The position numbers and the translations under genes are program-made. The notes below the pieces were generated by a model. It had not been told where the DNA came from. It searched no databases and saw nothing but the letters and a program-made list of their open reading frames with translations. From assembly GCF_964355755.1 (NCBI RefSeq), contig NC_092676.1, forward strand, positions 8,104,288-8,168,287: a stretch of 64,000 nucleotides of DNA. The letters are read 5' to 3'. Positions within the stretch are counted from its first letter, which is position 1; each line of letters opens with the position of its first letter. Source of the DNA: Antedon mediterranea. Its lineage: Eukaryota; Echinodermata; Crinoidea; Comatulida; Antedonidae. This document shows, one piece after another, positions 49,438-61,714 of the stretch.

Positions 49438-50098
49438 TCAGGAACCCGAACCGATACTCGGAGCAACCCGAAGCGATACTCGGAGCAACCCGAATCGATA
49501 CTCGAGGTGACCTGAATTGACACTAGGATCGACCTAAACTGATACTCGTAGCGACCAGAAGCGATTGAGTTTGATACTCGAGGTTACCTGAAACTCGGGT
49601 GACCTGAATGGAAACTCATATCGACCTTACCCGATACTCGTGGCGACCTGAACTGATACTCGTAGTGACTTTGAATCGATACTCGAGTTGTCCTGAATCG
49701 ATACCCGGCTGACCTAACTCGATACTCGGAGAGCGACCTGAATCGAGACTCGTGTCAACCTAACTCGATACTCGGGGGGACCTGAATGTGTAGCTCGGAG
49801 CGTCCAGTAGCGATACTCAGGGCGGCCTGACCCGATATTCTGTGCGGCCTGAACAGATACTCGGGGTGACCCGATTCGATACTCGGGGTGACCTGAACCG
49901 ATACTCGTAGCGATCCAAGCTGACCTTAATCGATACTCGGGTGACCAGAAGCGATACTCAGAACTGCTGACCGATACCCGGGGCGACCCTGAACAGATAC
50001 TCGTAGTGACTTTGAGTCGATACTCGAGGTTTCCTGAATCGATACCCGGCTGACCTAAATCGAAACTCGGGTCGACCTGAAAACGGTACTAGGTTTGA
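49438..50098. repeat. degenerate 22-24 bp tandem array
   Basis: Roughly 28 units of the form 'cgatactcgg.gcgacctgaa', each with different substitutions and small length changes. The spacing is irregular enough that no frame stays open. Confidence 0.88.
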
Positions 50099-50099
50099 C

Positions 50100-52730
50100 T
50101 CTCTTTTTTGGTAGAGTTTTTCTTAGTTCGTTTCAAAGTTCTTGTGAAGTTTTCCCTTTGTCTATAACAATATTGCATATTAGTGGAAAAATAGAAAACA
50201 ACGTACTATAAAATTACACAGTGCTGTTGAATGCATATTTTATACGTTTATGTGATAATAAAATGAATATATTTTTTATGAATCATAATTCTGTTGATCT
50301 TCAAAAGGTCATTTTAAATTTATTTACCATAATTCTATTTTATTTGTAAGACAGTTGTTATTCATTTGGTGATACTTAAACGATCCAATAAAATCTTTTT
50401 TTTTTGTAATGTTTCGACTCGTTTTCTGTATAGCAAAAGTAATTTTAATCTAATCTTCCTTATTGAGGAAGATTTCTTTGTAAAAATTGCAATAATGCAT
50501 CTCGTTATATTCGTCCATGATGGAATTGTTTACGTGTATGTAAAATAAAATGATATTTTCGAAGGTCTTTAGTGTATAAAATAAAACTATACATCTCAAT
50601 GCATTTGGTTATCCTTTTGTAAATAATTAGAAATGGAATATGGAAATAGATGAGTCATGCTCATTAGATTCTTGAAAATGGTCATATACAGTAAATCGAA
50701 ACATGAATTATTAATAATGTCCTTTCTTTCCTTTTCTTTCTTTCTTTCTTCTTTCTTTCCTTCCTTCCTAGGAACAGGGACTAGGACATTTATTATATAC
50801 ATAGACCCTTGGGGCGAATACAACAATATTAATAATAATTAATAAAATTACAATAAGCCTATTTTTGTCTCTTAATTTGGACCATTGTTTTGGTATCTTA
50901 AGTCCAACTATGATTTTACAAATGCGCTATTTTAGAAAATCATATTATTTGTTATTAATACGTTTGATTCATCATCAATAATTACTATTATCTTTAGAAC
51001 AATGATCACACAGTACAATCCATCTTTGTTCAGGAAATAAATATGTCCACAACTTCTCGTATTATAGATTTATAAGTTAAGACACCTTACTTGATTGAAC
51101 CATTTTTTTTTATAATGCTTTGTCTTCTGACGTAAGTCGGCAAATTGCAAAGTGTTGCTATTTACTTTCGCACGAAATTGTCTGCGTCATACTCAATTTT
51201 TGATAACTTAAACACAAAGCACTCAATCTGAACTGCTTATATGCAAAAGCATCGAAATGGTGATTTTGTGGTCAGATTATTTCATTGTTTTTCGTAAATA
51301 TTTTCTTACTATAAACTATAATTAAACTTAAAATGAATTGAATTTATTTTAAACAATTGATCCAATTTGAATCAAATTGAAACTATTCGATCTAATAATA
51401 AAATGAACCGATATTCCAATTAATATACCAAAATAAAACATCATACAGATCCAATATATTGGCTCCATCTAAATTTACAAAATTTTTATCGCGCATAATA
51501 ATATTATACTTCTAAATCTTTCGCGCTGATGTTAACCACTTAAATGCAGTCCAGTTTGCCAAGGAAGTGTGAAATTCTCTTCCCTGAGGTGACAGGGAAG
51601 ACTTAAAACGAATTTAGACTAAGCCTTTTTCCCAGGGAGTTAATAATTGCCGAATTGATATGGTACTGTACACACTTTCAGTAGCTTTTCATGCTGAACA
51701 ATAACCCACCTAAATTTAACAACTTCGCTAAAAATAAATTAAAGGATGTTAGTATTTAAAAAGAAAAAATCTCACAATACAGTACTTTTTCACTCACTTC
51801 AGTTAGGCAGTAGGGTGACGTCATTATGATTTACTGTATCTCCACATAACATGAGTTTTCCAATACTGTATCATAGCAACACATATATTTATATATGTAT
51901 TATAATGGCGCCTGGTGGTAAGGTTAATGGTAGATTATCGGCTTATGAATATCATGGACTAAATACTATTTTTAGTCCATGGAACAGTATAGTAATAGAC
52001 CACTCAAAGATACATGACCAATAATTGGCTACACCTTTTCCCGGTTAATCATCATCATCATCATCATCATCATTAAAACAAAAACATCAAATACATTGCA
52101 CCATGAGTGACAATGAGTCAACGGCTCTTTAAAGAATTAGAAAACATTAAACGCCGTTTAGCGTATAGCTGCAACGTTGCCGTAAATTAGTTTCTAACGA
52201 CTGGTGACAATAGTGTAATTGAAATTTAAGAAAATACAAAATGAAAATCCAATCATCTTTCTTCGGATTAACCAGCTGAGTTTGCAGTCACCTGGTGAAC
52301 AATCAATACACGATAAAAGGAAGCTGTTATAACGACAATAATTAGCATTGATGCCCACGTTTATCGCGCGCAAGTTATCAAAAATGTATTATGAACGGCT
52401 GCGATCGAGGGAAGAAATAGGAATATTCTGTTACACGGAGAAAATATAATATATAAACTGTCTCCCAAACTATCAATATCAAATGAAGAACGGAAAAAAC
52501 ACGCACAAAATAAAATAGCAATGAAGAAAATTATTTCATACAATAATGTTAGTAGCGCACCGCAAGTATTTTTGACCAATCAACTCACTTACGTCGTTTC
52601 GTTGCGTCCAAGTTTAAACAGACGAAATAATGAAAACAACCTATGGAAAGCGTAAGTAAATTAATCATAACTTGGCGTAGATATGCTCAAATGATCATAA
52701 TGAATTCGTCTCCGCCGCGCCGCCACTAAT
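50100..52730. other. gene-free region
   Basis: AT-rich sequence with a CTTT-rich simple run (50725-50770) and a TCA microsatellite near 52047. No exon with convincing splice signals was found on either strand. Confidence 0.55.
52047..52073. repeat. (TCA)n microsatellite
   Basis: Eight to nine ATC units. Confidence 0.9.
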
Positions 52731-52734
52731 GTAA

Positions 52735-52870
52735 CCTAATAACGTTGGCGCAACGTAAGTGCGACGACCAATCACAAGCGACAGTTGGATTGTCCATCGC
52801 GCGTCGTGAGATCAAATTACTTGCGGTGCATTGGCGTTGCGTCTACTACTACTAGGACGTGCGTCAGATT
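52735..52870. repeat. MITE family B, degenerate
   Basis: 'ggcgcaacgtaagtgcgacg', 'accaatcacaagcgacagtt' and 'ggcgttgcgtcta' follow the family order, with eroded ends. Confidence 0.6.
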
Positions 52871-53370
52871 GTTTTGTTTTGTCACACAGCACTGATTATT
52901 TGTAGACATGCGCAAATGTTCGTATGTTTTCGCCGTGCGTTGACTATCGAAAAGTCTCCGCCGCGTCACCCGTGTGATGACCTAACAAGATCTTCACAAA
53001 CACGCAGGTGTGAAATGATCGAATCCTCCTCTTTCCTCCTCCGATCAATCTGTTGGCAGCTGCTTATTAAGACGTATAATATTAATATCATTAATATATC
53101 CATGTTTCAGGAAATATCTTAGATTTATAGCTTAATACTGTAAATGCGTATTATTATTATACCGTGGAGCTAATTCAGTACAATTTAATATAATGAATGT
53201 AATTCACCGTTATAAAAGTAAAAATAATTTTTCATATCAACAGTGAGTTTACTGGATCATGGTATTTTCAAATTAAGTATAATCTTTGGAAGAAAAGGAA
53301 TGCTTCATTATGATGAAAATTTAGACCGATTATAATTACCTATGCGATTTGTAGAGCTACGGTAGCTATT

Positions 53371-53538
53371 TAAAGCGTGGTTCCCACAAAGACGCAACGC
53401 AAAGACGTACGCGCAACGCAAGCGAGTTGACCAATGACAAGCCACTGTTCAAATAATCCATCGATTGTGATTGGTCAAATCACTTACGTTGCAATACGTC
53501 CGTGCATTGCGTCGCGTCGCTAGTGAGAACCAAGTTTA
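53371..53538. repeat. MITE family B copy
   Basis: From 'taaagcgtggttcccac' to 'gctagtgagaaccaagttta', with the inner 'gttgaccaatgacaagcc' and 'gattgtgattggtcaaatca'. Confidence 0.85.
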
Positions 53539-54770
53539 AGTTGTGTTCATACGTACTATAGGCATTGGACGGATTAGAATCATATCAGAGTTACTCCGAC
53601 ACGGAAGTGCTTGCTTTATCGTTTATCTCTTTTATTTTTCCGTGTCGTTAATTTAGATATAACTCCGCATCTGTATGAATCAGACGCAGCATATGTTAAA
53701 CCAACAAGAAAAAGAACGTTGGCATGGCGTAGGCCTACGCGTTTAAGTTCTGACAATTACGTATGCGTCAACTTTACGTCACGTCGTAATTGAAATTAAT
53801 GGCGACGATGCGTCGGCAAATCAACAACTTACAGTACTAACACATTTAATCATCAAATCAAAGGTTGTTAAACATGTGTAGAAAATGTTTGAATGTTGTA
53901 TAATTCTCTTCAAGACATAATAAGGAAAGATAATAACAAAATGACATTAACTGTTTTATTTATCTGTCTGCGCTGCCAATTGATTTTGATAAATTAACTT
54001 GTAAGCTAACTTCTTTAGAAAGCAAAGTAACTCGCGGCTCACTGATACAGACCTCACGTAAACGCTGCGCCATCGACGTATTATATACTTGTATCTTGTC
54101 ACCTGTATAAATGATGGGCTTTCTAAAATAGACATGAATATAGAATTGGGATTGTTCGTCGCTTCCTAGCCCCTTGGCGGTGTTGCTGAACGACTAGGCT
54201 CTCAAAGAGAGGAGCAAACAGGAACTGTACTTATAGATATGGGTCAACGAGGAAACAATTCAACACTTTAAATTGCTTATATTATGACAGGTATTTTAAA
54301 GACTAGTATTTTATATTATTGCTTAATACAAACCAGGTGCTGGCTTAACGTACACGTACGTCGTACATCGCATGCGTGGGCACTTGTGTGCTAATCGTCT
54401 TTTTAAATGTATAATATATCAACACAAAAGTTTCTTGCCTTGAGAGAATGTTTGTTTTTTTTCAGTTAAGGACATACTTGGGTGCCGCTTCCCCCCCCCC
54501 CCCCCCCAAGCTTGCGCATTCTGATCTTCATTTTTGAAGATTAACATAGCGTATTTTTTCATTATTAGATCCTGTGTGACGTTTGTTGATGAGAATTGTT
54601 TTAATAGAAGACTGGATTCCTCGCCAGATTTCTAATAATCAGTTTAATGTCAGATAAAGAAAACAACTGATCAATCAACTTATTAATCGATTTGTATTGT
54701 TAACCAACCAACTGATTGGTAGATAATTAATCAATCAATCAATCGATTGAATTATTGTTTGATTACCACA
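53539..54770. other. gene-free region
   Basis: No supported exon. It includes a C run at 54489-54507 and an ATCA run near 54730. Short frames such as 53611-53793 lack any family resemblance. Confidence 0.5.
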
Positions 54771-55120
54771 ACTAAAACGCACCAAAGTCGGACAGCAATG
54801 TATTTCCTACAAAGGAACACATATTTGGAATAATTTAACAGATTATATAAAACAATCCCCCACTCTAAGTTTGTTTAAACAGAGATTAAAGCAACATTAT
54901 AACAATAGAAATATTTAGGTTAAGTAAATCACATTATGTTATTTTGGGTTGTTCTTTTCTTGTTTGTACAAAATAATGTTTCATCTGTTTTGTTAGGGTT
55001 ATATGCTTAAAGCACTTGTGCTTATTTTGTATCCCATTCCATTATCATATTATTTGTATTGTATTTGTATATGTTTTTATATTGATTATAGAATAAAAAT
55101 GTCGATGATTGATTGATTAC
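54771..55120 (+). mobile_element. 5'-truncated LINE, C-terminal end of the polymerase frame plus 3' UTR
   Basis: The frame that stops at 54918 reads KRTKVGQQCISYKGTHIWNN and then LTDYIKQSPTLSLFKQRLK, the typical tail of non-LTR retrotransposon polymerases. A 3' untranslated part follows, ending in a TGAT-repeat tail (55100-55118), as in many CR1/L2-like elements. Everything upstream of the tail is gone. Confidence 0.7.
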
Positions 55121-55603
55121 TAGGGATCTAATATTCGTGTAGAGACTCGCGAGTGAACGTTGTAAGTCGAGTTATTTTTTCAACAATAATTTCGTTTACT
55201 TCGTTTGTCGGTCGCGAGTGGTCCTCGCTACATAAAATGATGGGTCGATTGGTTGATAACAATAATAACCTTAAATACAATGACATGGTAGCAGTACTAT
55301 TTACGAGTCCTAACTTTCTTAGTTAGTGTCAAACTTACTTTAATTCACAACAAAATTGATTTTTTGACACATTATTGTATATAATCATATTGGTCAATTT
55401 CACAGAATTATTAAGACAAACGTAATCAGTTGACGTATTCAAACATTAAAACGGTTGATACCACAATTATCGAAAAATAGCTTGCAGCCAGCCTGTATGA
55501 TTTCCTCTATTAAAGATATCACACCACCGCCGCAGAGAGCACCGCTGCTCATCGTATTGATGATGATAATGATGATTCATACTGCGCATGTGCACCTGTG
55601 GTG

Positions 55604-55714
55604 TAATAAAAGCAATGCTCATTTGCTACCTGCAGTCACTGGTGGAATCTTTTAACCAAACTGAACATCTTTTATTTGGATTCAACTTTTTCATATTTCT
55701 ATACATTCATTATT
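55604..55714 (+). promoter_or_regulatory. candidate promoter and first non-coding exon of gene 6
   Basis: A TAATAAAA word (55604-55611) precedes about 80 bp ending at a strong donor (attag|GTAAGTG). Gene 6 has an acceptor at 59993-59994, 19 bp before its ATG, so an upstream non-coding exon is required; this is the best candidate in the 4 kb before it. Confidence 0.35.
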
Positions 55715-57461
55715 AGGTAAGTGATATTGTTTTAATGCCGCTTCAAAATGTTGTAATTTACGCGCGCGTACAAAATGCATAATTATCGATTTTAGTCAAG
55801 CGGGTTGATGCCTCTTCATTACCTCACTGATTTTAGTACATTATTTATAATTGTAAAGCCTTTACTGTGCAATTAAATAATTGTAAAATGTTTTGTTTGA
55901 AATACAAATGAAATTAGGATTATATCCAAAAATACCGGTGTTGTAGTTTAAGTAAATTTGCGATTATATAATTTTGCATTGTATTTAATTTGTTGATTAA
56001 ACCTTTCAGTAATAAATATTGATGAATCTTCTTTTATCACAATTACGAAGTTGGTACTCTTTTTGGTAGAAATACATTTTAACAATGTTATACACAAGTA
56101 TCTCGTAATCAAAGCAACCGTTTAATGTTTCATTGTCTTATTCTTTTTCTACAATTTAGTTATTTTTGTAATGCAAATTATGCTATTTCGAATATTCTAT
56201 TTCATATATTAAACGTAATGCAGTTAAGAAATATAATGTATAAAAAACATCACACACGATATACTTTCATAATTTCTACTGTAAACCGTGAAATATTTCT
56301 CTTTATGACTTTTCTAAATGTTGTATGTATTAAATTTTACTGACTTTTCACCGGGCAAAATATTCAATACACTCATATTTATAAACCATTACAAAAAATG
56401 TTTGGGATATACATTTTGTGGAATGAGGTTCATATCTAATATCAACATGATACTGTATCATGTCTAGCGATAACAAACATGAATTTCAGTTTCTTGTCTG
56501 CTCTCATACAACTTCTCCACATGGGTTACTGTTAGTTTGAGTTTTGTCAAGTCTAATAAGAATAGCATCTATGTATCACATTTTAAAACTGGTTGATGTT
56601 TTACCGTTCTCTACAATGTGTGACGCTGTTAAGATTCCCAAGTGACAATCTTCACTCTTTATACTATACTTCGGTGTATATACACGTCGTAAATTCAAAA
56701 GAAACTAACTTGAATGGAAAAATATCATGTATGACTTTTTCCGGTCTTCTCTTACGAAATCATCTTTATCTTTTGTCCGTTTGTCATTTATATTTTGTTT
56801 TTTGACTAAATAAATTTTTAAAAAGCACTTAGTAATAATCGCATAAACAGATAACAATTGTAACAAATATTCTGATATCAATATTATGTGCTTTTCTTCT
56901 TTCCGTTTCATGGAATTTATTCAATTCATTTATATGGCCCTAATACAGCAACTAATAGACCAAAACCTAAAAGAATTATTTCTTCTCTCAAAGCAAAGTA
57001 AACGTACTTTCCTAACTTATAAGTAAAGTTTGTGTTTGAAAGTTATAAACACAGCTAGTATAGAAGGATAAACATGTATAAATCTTGGAATAAATTTGTT
57101 TCTTAAATCATTATGAAATGTATAAAATAAAATGAAATTCATCCTCAACAATATTATTTTTACATACTTTACACGTTCTCTTCTAAGCCTTCCCATATTT
57201 CCTTTTCAATTTCATGCTCTATCTCTAAACGTAACTTAGTCAATAATTTTCTTTGATTAAAATTAATGGTATTAGTCAAATGATAACTTAAACATATTTT
57301 TTTTTTATAAAGAGAAAAGAACCTTAACTTATGATGTAAACTATACTTTGGAATACATTTTTGTTTTTCAATTTCAATATTCTTTCAACTTTTCTACAGC
57401 TATAACCAAATTCAGTAGAAACGAGTAACTTCTTGACCTGTTGTGACCAACAATTGTCATT
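55715..57461. other. gene-free region, possible intron of gene 6
   Basis: Strongly AT-rich, with no exon-like frame and no recognised repeat. Confidence 0.45.
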
Positions 57462-57644
57462 AAAGCTTGGTTCCCACTAGAACGTAACGCAAGGACGTAA
57501 ACGCAACGCAAGCGTTTTAACCAACGACAAGCGAAGTTATAGACAGTTAGCAATCACAAGCGAATAAGCCATCGCTTGTGATTGGTCAATTCACTTGCGT
57601 TGCGTTACGTCCTTGCGTTGCGTCGCTAGTGGGAACCACGCTTT
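57462..57644. repeat. MITE family B copy
   Basis: Complete, in the opposite orientation to the copy at 47548 and almost identical to it. A family A remnant follows within 15 bp. Confidence 0.9.
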
Positions 57645-57658
57645 AGAATAACTTTTCT

Positions 57659-57757
57659 AAAGCTAGTTTGACAAATATGGTGATATGATGTCATCATGTC
57701 CATGGACACATCACATTGTTTGGTCAGTTAAAGTTTGATAGTTTAGACAGAGCTTAA
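57659..57757. repeat. MITE family A, shortened copy
   Basis: The left arm is reduced to 'agctagtttgacaaata'; the right arm is full ('gtttgatagtttagacagag'). Confidence 0.8.
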
Positions 57758-58086
57758 GTTGAAACTCATATCACTTAAAACTTAAAATATCAAATAAATC
57801 TATCATGATCTAAAGTAATAATATGTAACCAAACAATCCAAATCGAACGCATTGAAATTGAAATGGTGGAATCATCGTATAACAATAATAATTACAAGCC
57901 AAATAGGATAATGGAGTTAATAAATGAAAAGAAACAACTCGACGAATTTGATTTATCTCCTTGATAAATTGAATGATGAATTAAGCTATGTGCATCAAAG
58001 TTAAATGGTCAATAATTTGTTTATAGCGGGCAGCAATGTCGTGATTGTAAACAAGAATGTGTAGGACTATCACAATACAATAACAT

Positions 58087-58480
58087 CAAAGAACTTATAA
58101 CACAAGAATCTCCTGTTCGTCCGAAGCGCGTAACAATTTCGAAAGGCATTGTGGGATGGAGTAGGGCGCCCGCATCAAATTAGAAAGTCAAAATCATAGA
58201 GGGGATCTGCTAATGCTCTAGGGGGGGGGGGGGGATAGAGTAATTGACTGAGGAGTAGGGCGCCCGCATCAAATTAGAAAGTCAAAATCATAGAGAGGAT
58301 CTGCTAATACTCTAGGGGGAGGGGGGGGGGTAAAAGTAATTGACTTCCTAGTTTGGAGGGGGAGCTGCTCCATGCTGTGAAATGGCGTCGCCCAGTTTGA
58401 CCTTTTAACCCTGTACTTCCGATACTGTGTTTTGAATGCAAATTGAAGAACAGGAGATTCTTGTGTTATAAGTTCTTTGA
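58087..58480. repeat. foldback element with tandem duplication and G runs
   Basis: The outer arms 'caaagaacttataacacaag' (58087) and 'cttgtgttataagttctttg' (58461-58480) are inverted, extended inward by 'aatctcctgttc'/'gaacaggagatt'. Inside, about 100 bp starting 'gtagggcgcccgcatcaaat' is duplicated, each copy ending in a G run. Confidence 0.8.
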
Positions 58481-58620
58481 TAACATCCATTGAACGTTTG
58501 CATTGCATTGCATACTTTTATTCAAAGGAAATATTTTAGTCCACAGAACACAGTTTTCTAAAGGCATCCATATATTATTAAAAATCGTTCAATCTATATA
58601 AATTATTTATAGGCCTATCG

Positions 58621-58813
58621 TTAAGATTAATTTACACAGACGAGCGGTAACGGTAATTCAAATATAAAATCTATGTTATTTCTAATGACCATTAACATAG
58701 AACGCGGAGCGGACGGGCGCTTTCCATTTAGGATAGATATTGATTCTATGTGGGACAGCTATGTGGTTTTCCACTTACCTTTACCGTAATTCGTCTGTGT
58801 ACGTTGGCCTTTA
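58621..58813. repeat. MITE family C, uninterrupted copy
   Basis: Ends 'ttaatttacacagacgagcg' and 'cgtctgtgtacgttggcc'; the inner part is the reverse complement of that in the copy at 47515. Confidence 0.85.
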
Positions 58814-58877
58814 CTAGCGTTTAGATAACATTAAAAAACAGAAGCCTACCAATATAAGTATTATTAATATGTCTACC

Positions 58878-59007
58878 AAAGCTCTGTCTACATTATCAGA
58901 CAAAAAAAAAGAGATGTGCCACTATGACGTCAATTAGCACTACCATATTTGGGCACGTCACACTTTTTTGGGGGTAAAACTAGTTTGATAGTGTAGACAG
59001 AGCTTAA
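58878..59007. repeat. MITE family A copy
   Basis: Ends 'aaagctctgtctacattatc' and 'gatagtgtagacagagctta', with a shorter middle than the consensus. Confidence 0.88.
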
Positions 59008-60013
59008 TGACCGTTAAATAAGTTTCACACAATACATAGTGCATATATTTGCGGCTTCGCATTATTGTAGACTGTGCTATTCAAAATATTTTTATAGATT
59101 CTTTGAAATCAAAACAATCTAAATAGGAATTTAGCGTTATCAATTTATCTAGAATTGTTCATTCGTCAACAGAACATAATTAGTTAAGTGATGAGTTCGA
59201 TAACTCGTTCTTGTAAACGTCTCAGGTGGCCAAAGAAATGGTAATTTAGCAATATTAAAACATACGTCATCTGAAAATAATTGTGATCAGATTCGATTAG
59301 CAAAAATTAATAAATGTTTCGACAATTGTTAGGTTCATTTAATTTTGGATGATTGTGAGAGAAATCAGTCGATGATCAGCCACCTGCTTCTATGTTATTT
59401 AATACATAATATACTTGTGTCTAACTGACTTGCGATAGTCAGTTGAGATGTAGGCCTATCTAGTAAGTGACAGCTCTCTTGACATTACACTTGTCAAATT
59501 ATTGACCGTTTAGCACGGCCATCCACTATAGGCCTAATTGTGCACCGCGTTCTATAGACTTGCCCTAAGTCTGTACTTATTGTCTTATTTATGTTAGTTC
59601 ACCAGTCGAAGTTTCGATATACATATAAATACAAGTTTACAAGCTCAATTAGTATACATATGAAACGCCATATGTGCCAAAATATTTATCTTGTTACTAA
59701 TATTAAGTCAAAACTCAGTCTAAGCATTATTCTAATTATTCCAAATGTCTTCCAACGTTTGCCATAATTGTTGCAATGTAAACACATATCAATTTTGATA
59801 CTGAACAATAACAAATTGCTGGATCTTGTATACGAAGACACAAGGTTATCGTACAGTATCATAACTCTTGTATCATGCCATTGTCTCGATTACCCTGTTA
59901 CTTTACTTGAAGCTTCCTCACTGTTTTCTGTTGTTAGGCATGACATCGTACTAGAACGAGGTGCATCACATCACTGTCCTATTTTATCTTGCAGATTTGT
60001 AAACAAATAAATC

Positions 60014-60966
60014 ATGCAGTTAGTTATTCTATGCTTGGCATTATTATGGCCATGTACAGTTCTCACAGACGAAACACCAACAGCACTGAGGAACCCAGGT
60101 AGCGCAATTGATTTGGCAAATTTTGTTACATAAAAATAACTACATTGTATAAAATCTGTCGACAGACTTTCGTAATTGCATTAGATTACTTCGTGAAAAA
60201 GTTTGCAGAAACTTTTCTTCTTAATTCAATGTTAATAAGGTATTGATCGTTATAGTTTGATAACTTTTGCATAGAAGATGTTAGCCTACCTTTATTTTAC
60301 ACTTCCCAAATTAAACCATTTTCTCAATGAATGTATATCACATATTAATCGATAATACGAGTGGAGACATTCAATAAGATGATTAAGAGTTCATCCTGAT
60401 CCATCAGTCTCCTTATAGGCTGTCATTTTTATCGTCAGACGAAGAAAATTACATTATTACAGGTTTCTTTTTTTTTTACAGATTTAGAAAACGATATTTT
60501 TCAACAAGGATTCGACCGTGCGTTATTTTTACACAATTTAAGAGAGAAGCATGTGCTGGCCTATATAATAAAAGCAGCTGCAGAGGATTTACTAGCTAAC
60601 GAGGCTTTACAGATGAAACCATACGAAGGCAATGACTCGCCGTCTGAGTCGAATGTTGCAGTTACTGAAGACGATATGGAATACGAAACGACTAGAAGCA
60701 GTGACGGAACTGATGTGTCAAAACGAGGTAACTGTCCTGGAGATCGATGTCTTCGTATCAAGAAAAAACCAAAACAGACAAGCTCGTGTTCACACAACGC
60801 GTGCTTGCGTATACTACCATTTGGAAAGCGCGCTTTGGGGTCACGTGGTGTGCAATTTAAACGACCTTCCTCAGGCAGCAAAACAAGAAGCACCAGTGGA
60901 GGCGGCGGTGGTGGAAGAACAAATCTGCGTCCATCTTTTCCATTTGGTAAAAAAGATTACGAATAA
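60014..60966 (+). CDS. neuropeptide precursor, kisspeptin-type candidate
   Basis: Two coding exons, 60014-60098 and 60482-60966, phase 1 junction, 189 residues. Residues 1-18 are a signal peptide. An acidic spacer leads to a KR site (109-110). Peptide 1 (111-142, 32 residues) has two Cys-x4-Cys pairs (C113/C118 and C131/C136), each followed by LRI, and ends ILPF-G-KR, so it would be amidated; a KKK site inside it could release a shorter form. A short segment (146-154) is bounded by KR. Peptide 2 (157-183) is Ser/Gly-rich and ends SFPF-G-KK, again amidated. Two amidated Pro-Phe peptides, the first with a disulphide, match what I recall of echinoderm kisspeptin-type precursors. The precursor call is firm; the family is probable. 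An acceptor at 59993-59994 implies a 5' non-coding exon. Confidence 0.82.
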
Positions 60967-61714
60967 ACGCTGTCTACTTCATATTTTTAGTTGTAAACAC
61001 AAGAAACATTTCACTTTTTAAATGTATATGTCTACGTGATCTTATTTTTTACTGAAGTTTATCAAGATATGCATATCAAAATTAAGATTAGGTTTTACTT
61101 TATTTAAACAGAACACAAGTTTAGGTCACTACACATTGTTATGATATAATTAAAAAAACAGCTATATTAAACCTGTTTTCTCACTAGGCGAATTTACTCT
61201 CCAAGATCGAAGGGTTTAATGTGCATGCGTGTTCATGATTCCATCGAAAAAAGAAACAACCATTTGACTATAATATTCGTCTAGTGAAAAACAGGTTTTA
61301 AAGACATTCTGCGCATATCACATTTCTTGTTTTAATAGGCCTAGGCCTAAATGGTTATTGTAGTGCCGTATTTTCTTTTATGAACATTTAATGGGCTCAA
61401 ATGAGTAGGCCTACGTATCACTTGAAATAGAATAGTTTAATGTCTTGATACGGACTAAACTAAAATTGCACTTGTCGATCAATCAACTACGGGGCTGTAT
61501 TATGTCAAGAAACGAGAAAATGCCCTGAAAATATCTAGAATACCTAAATAATAACTGAACGATAGGGCAAACCAATTGCAACTAGATTAGCGAGTAAGTT
61601 TAAATTACATATAAGTCACCATTGAATATACATCTTCAGACGATTTAGTACAAGTTGGCGTTCCATAGACTGAAGTTTACTCCATTCAGAATTGATTATG
61701 TGTTTCATAGATAA
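60967..61714. other. 3' flank of gene 6, nothing recognised
   Basis: The 3' UTR of gene 6 starts here. No clear AATAAA follows closely; an ATTAAA-like word may serve. No other gene was found. Confidence 0.4.

Noticed and set aside
52361-53793. Short frames at 52361-52579 (-), 52859-53122 (+) and 53611-53793 (+)
   Set aside because: No family resemblance, no splice support, and one overlaps a family B element.
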